Assembly (NCBI GenBank): GCA_964502995.1
Contig: CAZCZB010000022.1
Span: 1 to 42,582, forward strand
Length of the DNA stretch: 42,582 bases
Direction of reading: 5' to 3'
From: Bin87 sp964502995
GTDB taxonomy: Bacteria; Chloroflexota; Dehalococcoidia; Lucifugimonadales; UBA3495
Shown: one piece after another, positions 24,066 through 31,478 of the stretch
Position numbering within the stretch: position 1 is the stretch's first letter
Layout of the letters: each line of letters starts with the position of its first letter
Program-made: the position numbers and the translations under genes
The notes under the pieces: generated by a model
What the model was told of the DNA's origin: nothing
The model's database searches: none
The model's input: only the letters and a program-made list of their open reading frames with translations

Positions 24066-24353
24066 ATGGCCGCCTACATCATCGCAACCATTGAAGTTAC
24101 CGACCCGGAGAAATTCGAGGTCTATCGGGGCCAGGTGCCGGCCACCATCGAAAAGTATGGCGGGAAGTACCTGGTGCGGGGCGGCGACGTGAAAGTCGTG
24201 GAAGGCGACCAGCCGGAGCGCCGCACCGTCCTGCTGGAGTTCAAAGATATTGATACGGCCAACGCCTGGTATTATTCCGACGATTACGCAGGGCCGAAGG
24301 AACTGCGCATAGCGTCAACCATCTCCAACGTCATGATCGTTGAGGGCGTGTAG
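24066..24353 (+). CDS. DUF1330 small dimeric alpha-beta barrel protein
   Basis: A 95-residue protein with the DUF1330 pattern: AAYIIATIEVTDPEKFEVYR at the start, YGGKYLVRGG in the middle and RTVLLEFKDIDTANAWYYSDDY near the end. Members have a dimeric ferredoxin-like fold and no agreed function. It lies 13 bp after etfA with CGGAGG before the ATG, so it is the last gene of the etf transcript. Confidence 0.9.
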   Translation: MAAYIIATIEVTDPEKFEVYRGQVPATIEKYGGKYLVRGGDVKVVEGDQPERRTVLLEFKDIDTANAWYYSDDYAGPKELRIASTISNVMIVEGV

Positions 24354-24390
24354 CTACCAGGACTTTCTGGCTACAGATTGCATATCGAAT

Positions 24391-24427
24391 GTAGGGGCGA
24401 CGTCCGCCTGTGGCGGGTCGCCCCTAC
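24391..24427. repeat. Long hairpin of a dispersed GTAGGGGCGAC repeat
   Basis: GTAGGGGCGAC (24391-24401) pairs perfectly with GTCGCCCCTAC (24417-24427). An inner CCGCC/GGCGG stem with a TGT loop extends the helix to 16 bp with a two-base bulge. It lies between the converging etf transcript and the gene at 24459. It could stop or protect the mRNA 3' end, but no T-run follows, so a dispersed repeat is the safer call. Confidence 0.6.
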
Positions 24428-24458
24428 CGCGTTTTCGGGTATCCGGCCGGACGCGAAC

Positions 24459-24908
24459 TTATCCCTCGAAGTCCACGCCGACTCCAACGATCTCCACCTG
24501 CATGGACCGGATGTCGGGCGCGCCCTTGTCGAAGGTCACCCCGACCACCACGTTAATGCCCCGGTCAACTTCCGGCGCGCCGGGGATTTCGAAGCTGGCG
24601 TCAAGATTGTCGCCCTTGATTGCCATGCCCAGATGCTCGGCGATGATCTTCTCGCCGTCGTACACCAGCACTTCGGCCACGTTGGCGTGAGAGCGGGCCC
24701 GGAACGAAACCGACACCGACTCTGCCTTGGTGCGGTTTCCGTTCTGCACCGTAGGAGTCGGGATGGCGAAGTGCAGCCAGGTGTTCTGGCCCTCATTGCC
24801 CTCGATGCGGACGAACGGCCCGCAATGGCGGACGGACGTAATGCGGTTCAGGTACTCGCCAGTCATCGCGGCGCCGTGTACCCACGACGTGAATTTCTGC
24901 CCTGCCAT
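24459..24908 (-). CDS. Beta-rich small protein of unknown function
   Basis: A 149-residue soluble protein, with no signal peptide, composed mainly of predicted beta strands (VSVSFRARSHANVAEVLVYDG; INVVVGVTFDKG; MQVEIVGVGVDF). The N-terminal WVHGAAM and the GPFVRIEG...WLHFAIPTPT segment give it the look of a beta-sandwich. It may belong to one of the DUF66xx groups, but I cannot assign it firmly. AGGAGG stands 8 nt before the ATG, so expression is likely good. It is alone on the strand, with 274 bp of non-coding DNA upstream. Confidence 0.7.
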   Translation of the reverse strand: MAGQKFTSWVHGAAMTGEYLNRITSVRHCGPFVRIEGNEGQNTWLHFAIPTPTVQNGNRTKAESVSVSFRARSHANVAEVLVYDGEKIIAEHLGMAIKGDNLDASFEIPGAPEVDRGINVVVGVTFDKGAPDIRSMQVEIVGVGVDFEG

Positions 24909-25076
24909 GTTGGGACCTCCTGTCGTCTGTTAGCTTCCTGAAATGTTCAGATTCAAAGCGCGTGCAGCGGAGTCAAGGATACCGATTACTCACTCTCGCC
25001 GCAACACGGTCCCGCCATCCGGCCGTGTTCCGATCCAGGCGGTTCGTTTCTACCGAAACCCATGCCGGCAGTGGTA

Positions 25077-25098
25077 GGGGCGAATAATTATTGGCCCC
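25077..25098. repeat. GGGGCGAATAATTATT-type near-palindrome
   Basis: A 22-bp palindrome with one mismatch, related to the copy at 7213-7236. The rest of 24909-25182 holds only this element and an imperfect hairpin (AACACGG/CCGTGTT, about 25015-25041) with no T-run; no gene is seen. Confidence 0.55.
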
Positions 25099-25182
25099 AA
25101 CAATGGCAAACCACCTGGATTTCAACGCCGCCCGCAGGCCCGACACGTGAGGTTGGCACAATCGCAGATTGGTCGCGGCGAA

Positions 25183-25710
25183 CTACAACAACGGCCGCTG
25201 CTGCCGTTCCATATCCAACAGACGCGCCTTGACTCCGATTCCGCCGCCGCCGTAGCCGTGCAGACCGCCGCCGCTGCCGACCACCCGGTGGCACGGGATC
25301 ACCAGCGGCAGCGGGTTCCGCGCCATCGCCTGACCCGCCGCCCGCGATCCCCGGGGACTGCCGGCAGCCTCGGCCAACCACTGGTAGGATCGGGTTTCGC
25401 CCGGCGGAATGCTGCGGCAGGCGTCCCAGGCGGCCGCGAAGAACGGGGACGTACCGGTCAGATCCACAGCCACCCGGTCCAACGCCGTCATGTCTCCCGC
25501 GAAGTAGTCATCGAACGCGGCCAGCGCATTTTCGAACATGTCGGCGTTTTCGTCGGCGGACTGCACAGAATCGCCCAGCCCCTCCAGGGCCAGGTGCGGT
25601 TCCGGCTGCAGACTGATGCGCTGCAGTCCCAGGTCGCTGCCCAGCAGGGCCAACCATCCCACGGGGCATTCCCGCAGGCAGTAATAGGTGCGCTTGGAGT
25701 CAGTGGTCAT
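25183..25710 (-). CDS. ogt: Methylated-DNA-protein cysteine methyltransferase
   Basis: A 175-residue suicide repair protein that takes methyl groups from O6-methylguanine onto its own cysteine. The active-site motif VIPCHRVVGSGG is intact, preceded by the recognition helix GSPRGSRAAGQAMARNPLPL (family: RAVGxAxxxNP) and followed by GLHGYGGG and the VKARLLDME end (family: GLxxKxxLLxxE). The N-terminal half is the poorly conserved RNase-H-like domain. Length fits Ogt-type proteins without an Ada domain. It lies 48 bp downstream of the transglutaminase gene on the same strand. Confidence 0.93.
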   Translation of the reverse strand: MTTDSKRTYYCLRECPVGWLALLGSDLGLQRISLQPEPHLALEGLGDSVQSADENADMFENALAAFDDYFAGDMTALDRVAVDLTGTSPFFAAAWDACRSIPPGETRSYQWLAEAAGSPRGSRAAGQAMARNPLPLVIPCHRVVGSGGGLHGYGGGGIGVKARLLDMERQQRPLL

Positions 25711-25758
25711 TCCGTCAGTCTCCGAATCCGGTTTATTCGCCGCCGCAACATCGCAGCG

Positions 25759-28302
25759 TCAGGCTTCGCGCCGCCTGAGGGCATGCAAGGCGAGCGGCAG
25801 GCGCACCTCGCGCCAGGCCTCGGCAACATCCACCTGTGGTCCATCCTCTGCGTTGTCGCGACCCGAGTAGGTGCGAAATGCGTAAGCGTTGGCGATTTGC
25901 AAAACGGCACGGCGGTGTTGGGGGACTGCATCGGCCACCATCGCAGCCCATTGGTGCGGCGTGTGGTGCCGCGCCGCCCCCAGCGATGCTACCCGACCCA
26001 GTCGCTGGAGACGACGATAGGCTGAAATTGCATCGCCGGGCGTTGCCAACAGCCATCTCCAGACTCCCACAGCGATCAGCGCAGCGACGAAAATGCCGCT
26101 GCTCACCCCAATGATCCAGGGCAGGTACTGGCGCGCCAGTTGCAGCCACGCGGCCACCACGTCCACCGATTCTTCCGGCGCGTTGGTTTCGAAAAGCGCG
26201 TCCAGTTCTTCGCAGTCTTCCTCGATTTCGCAGGGCAGGTCGCCGGACCCGTCCGTGCTGGGAGTCAGCAGTTGCAGTTTGGCCTGTTCTTCCGGCGGGA
26301 TTACCAGCGGGATCTCCCGGCCAGGGGTGGGCTCGAACGGGATCCAACCGAAATCGGGGAAGTACACCTCGGTCCAGCCGTGGCTGTGGTGGTCAGATAC
26401 CAGGTACAGATTGTCCCCGGTGATCAGTTTGCCGGTTGTGTATCCCGTGGTCATCCGCGCCGGAATACCGATGCTGCGCATCATCACGGTCATGGCCGAG
26501 CCGAAATACTCGCTGTAACCCTCCCTACTCTCGAACAGGAAATAATCGACGCCGTCGGAACCGAAGGGAGGGGGCTCGATGGACAGGTTGTAGGTGATGT
26601 TTTCTTTCAGCCAGGTTTCCACCGCCACGGCCTTGTCATAGGGGGTTTCGGCGTCCGCCGTGATGGAACGCGTCAGTTCCTCCACGCGCTCCGGAATGTC
26701 CGGCGGGAGTTGGGTGTAGCGCGCCCAAACCCATGGAGCGTATTCCGCGCCGGCAGTGCGCAGGTCGTCGGGGCCGGCGGATGACACCGACGCGGTCAAC
26801 TGGTAGGGATCTCCCGGACCGGCGGCGCCTCCCGACGCCTTGACGGCCAGCACGTCGGGGTCTGCCGGCACGATCTCCCCCAACACGACCTTTTGCACCC
26901 TGCCGTCGTCATCGCGTTCCACCGTCTCCGGCACGAAGACCGCCGGTATATCCGCGACTACAGTTTCATCGGACGCAAACGCATCGGTGGATACTGCAGT
27001 GCGTACGCCCTCGACTGCCTGCCGCAACGCCGCGGGCAAGTCGTCGGTTGCCACCCCGCTGTGTGGATCGATCACGTATCGAGGGGAATCAAAGGTTTCG
27101 ATCCGAACGTCGCGGCTGGCTCCGATGGCCTGGCCGCCGGCGAACATGCTGCGGCTTTCGTACCGGGGTATGACTTCGAATGTCGTATTGAACCGCTCCC
27201 GCTGTGGGCTCGGTTCGCTGTAGTCCGGAGTCCAGCCCGGCTCTTTCAGGACGGTGCCGTCGGAAATCCAACCCTCGTGAGTGTAGGTGGCGTAAGAGCG
27301 CGCCTTCCAGTACATGGGCACGTTGGCGTTGACCTGCAACACCGGCGTGTCAGTGGGATTGATCGTGCCCTGGAACGCCATGGTGTCGCCCCAGATCCGG
27401 TAGGGCAGGGGCCGACGGGCCGGCAATCCGGCGAAAAGGCGGTTGAAGTCCTCTTCCCATTGAACCAGGGGGGTCCGCGTTAAATTGTAGAAGGAATGCG
27501 CCGGCCCCCACTGGCCGCCGGCAGGAATCAGGAACGCGATGAACAGAGCCACCAACGCCACCGCCGTGGTGTCGCTGGCCGTTAGGATGCCCAGGTGGCC
27601 GTCGTACACCCTGCCCTGCTCGTCCCATCGTTGCCTGGAACGCACCGACTGCACCCACCCGACCAGCAGCAGTCCGGTGAATAGGTACACCCCCAGATAA
27701 ACGCTGGCGTTGTCGGGCAGGAAGGTCAGGTTGGACAGCAGCCCCACCGTCCCCAGCGCGAACACTCCCCAGAAGTTCCGGTAGCGGAAGAAGAACCAAC
27801 CGCCGAGGAATCCCGACGCCCACGAGGCAATCATCAGGCCGACCGAGAACGGCAAGGGGTCAACGCTGATTCCCTCGTTTTTGGCGGCCAGCGCCCACGC
27901 CCACAATCTGCTGAAAAACTCACCATCGGAGGCGATTCGCAATTCGTGCGGCGGAACTGTCGTGAACTGCCAGATGATCACCCCGGCGCCGATGGCGAAC
28001 CCCGCCGGCAAGAGGATCGCCGCCCATAACCGTATCCGGGCCAGCGCCAGCGCGGTGAATATCGCCAGGAGCATGACCAACGCCAGAGACGGCGTCGGGG
28101 CCCAGTCTGCCACCTCCACCGACCACACCACGATCACCATGTTGAGGGCCAGCAGGCTCGCCGCGATCCAACCGTCCGGCGGGCACAGCACGGCCGCCAC
28201 CGCCAGCGCCCGTTTGCCCAGCGTCGATCCCAAACGATGCCCCATGCTTTCGGGAATATCGCTCTGGGCGATGGTTCGCGCCTGTTGAACTGCGGTGGCC
28301 AT
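25759..28302 (-). CDS. TgpA-type membrane transglutaminase-like protein (Ser at nucleophile position)
   Basis: An 847-residue membrane protein. The N-terminal part (about residues 20-230) has several membrane helices (DUF3488/TgpA_N), then a large extracytoplasmic region with a transglutaminase-like core. A C-terminal helix near residue 740 and a DUF4129-like tail follow. The core reads GYSEYFGSAM, SDHHSHGWTEVY and FGWIPFEPTPG. Compared with the Cys-His-Asp triad of TgpA it therefore has Ser597, His641 and Glu657. Glu in the third place is also common in actinobacterial relatives; Ser for Cys is the unusual change. It starts 4 bp after the DUF58 gene, in the moxR-DUF58-tgpA order known from many bacteria. 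Confidence 0.88.
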   Translation of the reverse strand: MATAVQQARTIAQSDIPESMGHRLGSTLGKRALAVAAVLCPPDGWIAASLLALNMVIVVWSVEVADWAPTPSLALVMLLAIFTALALARIRLWAAILLPAGFAIGAGVIIWQFTTVPPHELRIASDGEFFSRLWAWALAAKNEGISVDPLPFSVGLMIASWASGFLGGWFFFRYRNFWGVFALGTVGLLSNLTFLPDNASVYLGVYLFTGLLLVGWVQSVRSRQRWDEQGRVYDGHLGILTASDTTAVALVALFIAFLIPAGGQWGPAHSFYNLTRTPLVQWEEDFNRLFAGLPARRPLPYRIWGDTMAFQGTINPTDTPVLQVNANVPMYWKARSYATYTHEGWISDGTVLKEPGWTPDYSEPSPQRERFNTTFEVIPRYESRSMFAGGQAIGASRDVRIETFDSPRYVIDPHSGVATDDLPAALRQAVEGVRTAVSTDAFASDETVVADIPAVFVPETVERDDDGRVQKVVLGEIVPADPDVLAVKASGGAAGPGDPYQLTASVSSAGPDDLRTAGAEYAPWVWARYTQLPPDIPERVEELTRSITADAETPYDKAVAVETWLKENITYNLSIEPPPFGSDGVDYFLFESREGYSEYFGSAMTVMMRSIGIPARMTTGYTTGKLITGDNLYLVSDHHSHGWTEVYFPDFGWIPFEPTPGREIPLVIPPEEQAKLQLLTPSTDGSGDLPCEIEEDCEELDALFETNAPEESVDVVAAWLQLARQYLPWIIGVSSGIFVAALIAVGVWRWLLATPGDAISAYRRLQRLGRVASLGAARHHTPHQWAAMVADAVPQHRRAVLQIANAYAFRTYSGRDNAEDGPQVDVAEAWREVRLPLALHALRRREA

Positions 28303-28306
28303 GGAT

Positions 28307-29611
28307 CTACGACACCCGTGCGGGTTCGGGCGCCTCGCGCTGTTCGGACGCGTTCTCGTCAACCCGCGCCACTCTCGCCGCCAGCGGGCGGGACAACGCG
28401 TCATTGATGTCGTCGCCGCGCCGCACGAGGTACACGGGAACGTCGTGCAACGCCAGGTAATCCGCCGCCGTCTGCCCCGTGGTGCCGGGAGCGCCGCTTC
28501 CCGTCTGCTCCTCAAACGGCGCGGGGTCCACGTAGCACACCGCCGCGTTGATGCCCTGCCTCCGCAGCGCCACCAGCACCGACGACCACTCGGGCCGGCG
28601 GGACGACGTGATCACCATGAGCGTGTTGAATCCCGAAAGTTGCGGGCGCAGGTCGTGCAGGAACCTTTCCAGCGGCAGCGTGCCGTCGGCATGCACGCCG
28701 GCCAGGGTTTCCATCAGGATTCCCAACTGGGCCGGCCTTCGGTCGGGTTTCAGCATGACGGGCGTGGCGGAATTGATCGCCAGACCGGCCGGCGTCGCCG
28801 TCTCGTCCCAATGCTGCACCAGCGACGCCGCCACCGTAACCGCCAGTTCCTCGGTGTTGTCGGGCGCTTCGCCGACGTGGGCCCGGCGTTCCATATCCAG
28901 CACGGCCCACGCCTGCGCCGATACGCCGATGTCGAACTCCTTGACCATCAGGCGGTTCATCCGCGCCGTGTAGGGCCAGTGGATGCGGCGCAGTCCATCG
29001 CCGTGGGCGTACTCCCGAATGGTGGACGACTCCGGGGTGACCGCGGGAGTGCGGCGGGAAAACACGCTGTCGCTGGGCAGGTTGGCCAGCCTCCGGTCGA
29101 GGTCCGGCAGGGGCACCGTATTGGGGAGCACGGTGTACGATTGCTCGTTCAGGAAACTGCGCGACAACTGCAAAAGTCCGAACGGGTCCCGCGCCGTAAC
29201 CCGCAGCCGGCCGGTGCGATAAACGCCACGCCGGGACAAATAGGTCGCGATGCGGAACGAACGACGCTGTCCCCTGACCAGGGCAATCACCCGTCCGCCC
29301 GGGTCGGGCAGGTCGGTATCCTCGGCGATCTCCAGCCACGATTTGGGCATACGGGTGCGGTTGATCAGTTGGATTTGCCCTTCCAGGTAATCCCCCACCC
29401 GTCCGCGCGTACCCAGGCGGAACAGGCTGACCTGCAGCCCTCTCAGGTTCAGCCAGGCCCAGCCGTAGCCGATGCCCACCAATGCAACCAGGGTGAACAG
29501 CAACCGGTAGAAAAACGGGAACCCGGTGCCAACGGCGTAGAACAGCACGGCCACGATCAACAGGCCGAACAGGATTTTTCTGCGGTGCTGGCCGATGATT
29601 TGCCTGATCAT
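28307..29611 (-). CDS. DUF58 domain protein
   Basis: A 434-residue protein with two N-terminal membrane helices (about residues 13-31 and 34-52), a beta-rich region, and the DUF58 core. The core contains STIREYAHGDGLRRIHWPYTAR, matching the family motif REYxxGDxxRxIxWxxxAR, followed by a von Willebrand A-like stretch (AWAVLDMERRA; NTLMVITSSRRPEW). DUF58 proteins are encoded with MoxR ATPases and TgpA proteins, and are thought to work in assembly or maturation of cell-envelope or enzyme complexes. The spacing is 53 bp from moxR and 4 bp to tgpA. Confidence 0.9.
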   Translation of the reverse strand: MIRQIIGQHRRKILFGLLIVAVLFYAVGTGFPFFYRLLFTLVALVGIGYGWAWLNLRGLQVSLFRLGTRGRVGDYLEGQIQLINRTRMPKSWLEIAEDTDLPDPGGRVIALVRGQRRSFRIATYLSRRGVYRTGRLRVTARDPFGLLQLSRSFLNEQSYTVLPNTVPLPDLDRRLANLPSDSVFSRRTPAVTPESSTIREYAHGDGLRRIHWPYTARMNRLMVKEFDIGVSAQAWAVLDMERRAHVGEAPDNTEELAVTVAASLVQHWDETATPAGLAINSATPVMLKPDRRPAQLGILMETLAGVHADGTLPLERFLHDLRPQLSGFNTLMVITSSRRPEWSSVLVALRRQGINAAVCYVDPAPFEEQTGSGAPGTTGQTAADYLALHDVPVYLVRRGDDINDALSRPLAARVARVDENASEQREAPEPARVS

Positions 29612-29664
29612 TTCCGGCTACCCACTGTCAACCACCGAGAGTGTCCCGGTCATGCGACGCCGAG

Positions 29665-30669
29665 TCACCTCGCGCCCGGCACCGCGACCGTGTTCAGGAG
29701 TTCGCCAACCATGCGCTCCGGGCGGACTCCACGCATACGCGCGGCCGGCGTGAGCACGATCCGGTGGGAGAGAACCGGAACCGCCAGTTCCTTGATATCG
29801 TCGGGCAGCACATAGTCCCGGCCCCGAATCATCGCCAGGGCTCGCGCGGTCCGGAAAAGCCCCAGCGATGCCCGGGGCGATGCGCCCAGCGCCGCGTCGG
29901 GATGCGAACGGGTCGCCTCCGCAACCAGCACCAGGTACTCGCGCACCAGGCCGTCGACGTACACTTCCTGGGCGGCCCGCTGCATCTCCAACACGTCATC
30001 GGGCGTCGCGACGGGCTCAAGTTCCTGGATGGGATGGGCGTGCTCCTGCTGCGCGATGATCGTCATTTCCTCTTCGAACCTGGGATAGCCGACGCTCACC
30101 CGCATCAGGAACCGGTCCAACTGGGCTTCGGGAAGGGGGAACGTGCCCTCGTACTCGATGGAGTTCTGCGTGGCTATCACAAGGAAGGGCGAGGGCAGGT
30201 GGTGGGTAACGCCGTCCACCGTAACCTGCCTTTCTTCCATCGCTTCCAGCAGGGCTGATTGTGTTTTCGGCGTGGCCCGGTTGATTTCATCGGCCAGGAC
30301 CAGCTGCGCGACGATGGGGCCCGATCGGAAGCTGAACTCGCCGCTGGCCTGGTTGTACACCGAAATGCCGGTTACGTCGCTGGGCAGCAGGTCGGGGGTG
30401 AACTGGATGCGTGAGAACGTGCCGCCGATTGAAACGGCGATGGAACGGGCCAGCATCGTTTTGCCGACGCCGGGGACGTCTTCCACCAGGATGTGTCCCT
30501 CGGCAATCAGCGCGGCCAGGGCCTGCTCAATGGCCTCGCTCTTGCCGATGATGACGTTTGCCACGTTGTCCGCGATCCGGCGCGCGATGGCTGCCGCATC
30601 AACGATTGCCGGAACCACTCCAGCGCTGGCGGATACTGCGGTATTCTGCACTGGCGCTACCCTTCCCAT
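29665..30669 (-). CDS. MoxR-family AAA+ ATPase
   Basis: A 334-residue AAA+ ATPase of the MoxR branch, chaperone-like proteins that activate or assemble partner complexes. Walker A: EDVPGVGKTML (about residues 60-70). Walker B: VLADEINRATPKTQSALLEAMEERQV. Sensor 1: ATQNSIEYEGTFPLPEAQLDRF. C-terminal lid: SPRASLGLFRTARALAMIRGRDYVLPDDI. The ATG at 30669 gives the usual family length; the frame stays open far upstream through the plsY region but without family similarity. No Shine-Dalgarno sequence is visible, and TAAACT (about 30691-30686, minus strand) could be a -10 giving a very short leader. Confidence 0.93.
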   Translation of the reverse strand: MGRVAPVQNTAVSASAGVVPAIVDAAAIARRIADNVANVIIGKSEAIEQALAALIAEGHILVEDVPGVGKTMLARSIAVSIGGTFSRIQFTPDLLPSDVTGISVYNQASGEFSFRSGPIVAQLVLADEINRATPKTQSALLEAMEERQVTVDGVTHHLPSPFLVIATQNSIEYEGTFPLPEAQLDRFLMRVSVGYPRFEEEMTIIAQQEHAHPIQELEPVATPDDVLEMQRAAQEVYVDGLVREYLVLVAEATRSHPDAALGASPRASLGLFRTARALAMIRGRDYVLPDDIKELAVPVLSHRIVLTPAARMRGVRPERMVGELLNTVAVPGAR

Positions 30670-30749
30670 AAAGTGTAAAGCGCAGTTTAGCACAACAATG
30701 CTGACTGCGATTGTCCCCGGGTCCCTGATGTTTCTACGGTCTTGAAACC

Positions 30750-31478
30750 CTATTGGTTTCGGAGGCCGGGGAGACCCAACCGGCGTTCGGTGCCGTTGGC
30801 AATGCGGCGTATGTTGTCGCGGTGCTGCCAGATGATCAGCGCGCCGCCCAGGAAGGCGTAGAGAGTGTACAGTTGATTGTGCCCAACCAGCAGCGTCAAC
30901 ACCAGGCTGATCAACGCGACCGCGAGCGTGCCCACGATGCTGCCCAGCGACAGGTAACGGGTGGAAAGGGTGACGGCCAGGAACAACGCGCAGCCGGCCA
31001 GCGCAATCCACGGGGCCATCACCGACAGGCCGCCCATGCCGGGCATGATGCCGCGGCCACCCCGAAACCCCAGGAACGCGGGCCAGTTGTGTCCGCACAA
31101 CGCCACCAGCGCCGCCATCACCTCCGCCTCGACCGTGCCGAGAGTGACGCGGGCCAGCAACACCACCAGGATCGCCTTCCCGGCATCGAGGGCGAAAACC
31201 AGCGCGGCCGCCCTGCCGCCAGCGGTGCGCAGGATGTTGGACATGCCGGTCCTGCCGCTGCCGAAATCCCGTATGTCCTCACCCATGGTCAGGTTGACGA
31301 ACAGGTATCCCCATGACAGCGAGCCGGTGAAATAGGCGAGCAACGCAACCGCAATCCAGGTTACCGGCGTGGCCAGATGGGCGGCCAAAAAGGCCAGCGC
31401 CACTCCCAATCCTGCCAGGAGGGGCACGGTGGCGAGCATCACCACCGACGTGGCGCTTGCTCGTCTGAATACGGTCAT
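30750..31478 (-). CDS. plsY: PlsY-like glycerol-3-phosphate acyltransferase
   Basis: A 242-residue membrane protein with about six to seven helices. PlsY transfers an acyl group from acyl phosphate to glycerol-3-phosphate in phospholipid synthesis. Motif 1 appears as DFGSGRTGMSNILRTAG (family GSGNxGATNVLR) and motif 2 as FRGGRGIMPGMGG (family FKGGKGVAT), so both are recognisable but altered. Length is above the usual 200 because of an extra N-terminal hydrophobic segment. The ATG overlaps the der stop as ATGA, so translation is coupled, and der-plsY neighbours are common in this group of genes. Confidence 0.85.
   Translation of the reverse strand: MTVFRRASATSVVMLATVPLLAGLGVALAFLAAHLATPVTWIAVALLAYFTGSLSWGYLFVNLTMGEDIRDFGSGRTGMSNILRTAGGRAAALVFALDAGKAILVVLLARVTLGTVEAEVMAALVALCGHNWPAFLGFRGGRGIMPGMGGLSVMAPWIALAGCALFLAVTLSTRYLSLGSIVGTLAVALISLVLTLLVGHNQLYTLYAFLGGALIIWQHRDNIRRIANGTERRLGLPGLRNQ

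Noticed and set aside
25015..25041. AACACGG/CCGTGTT hairpin as a terminator
   Set aside because: The loop is 13 nt, the stem is short and no T-run follows on either strand.
29665..31098. Upstream in-frame extension of MoxR to 31098
   Set aside because: The extension runs antiparallel-frame through plsY and has no AAA+ similarity; the ATG at 30669 gives the normal family length.
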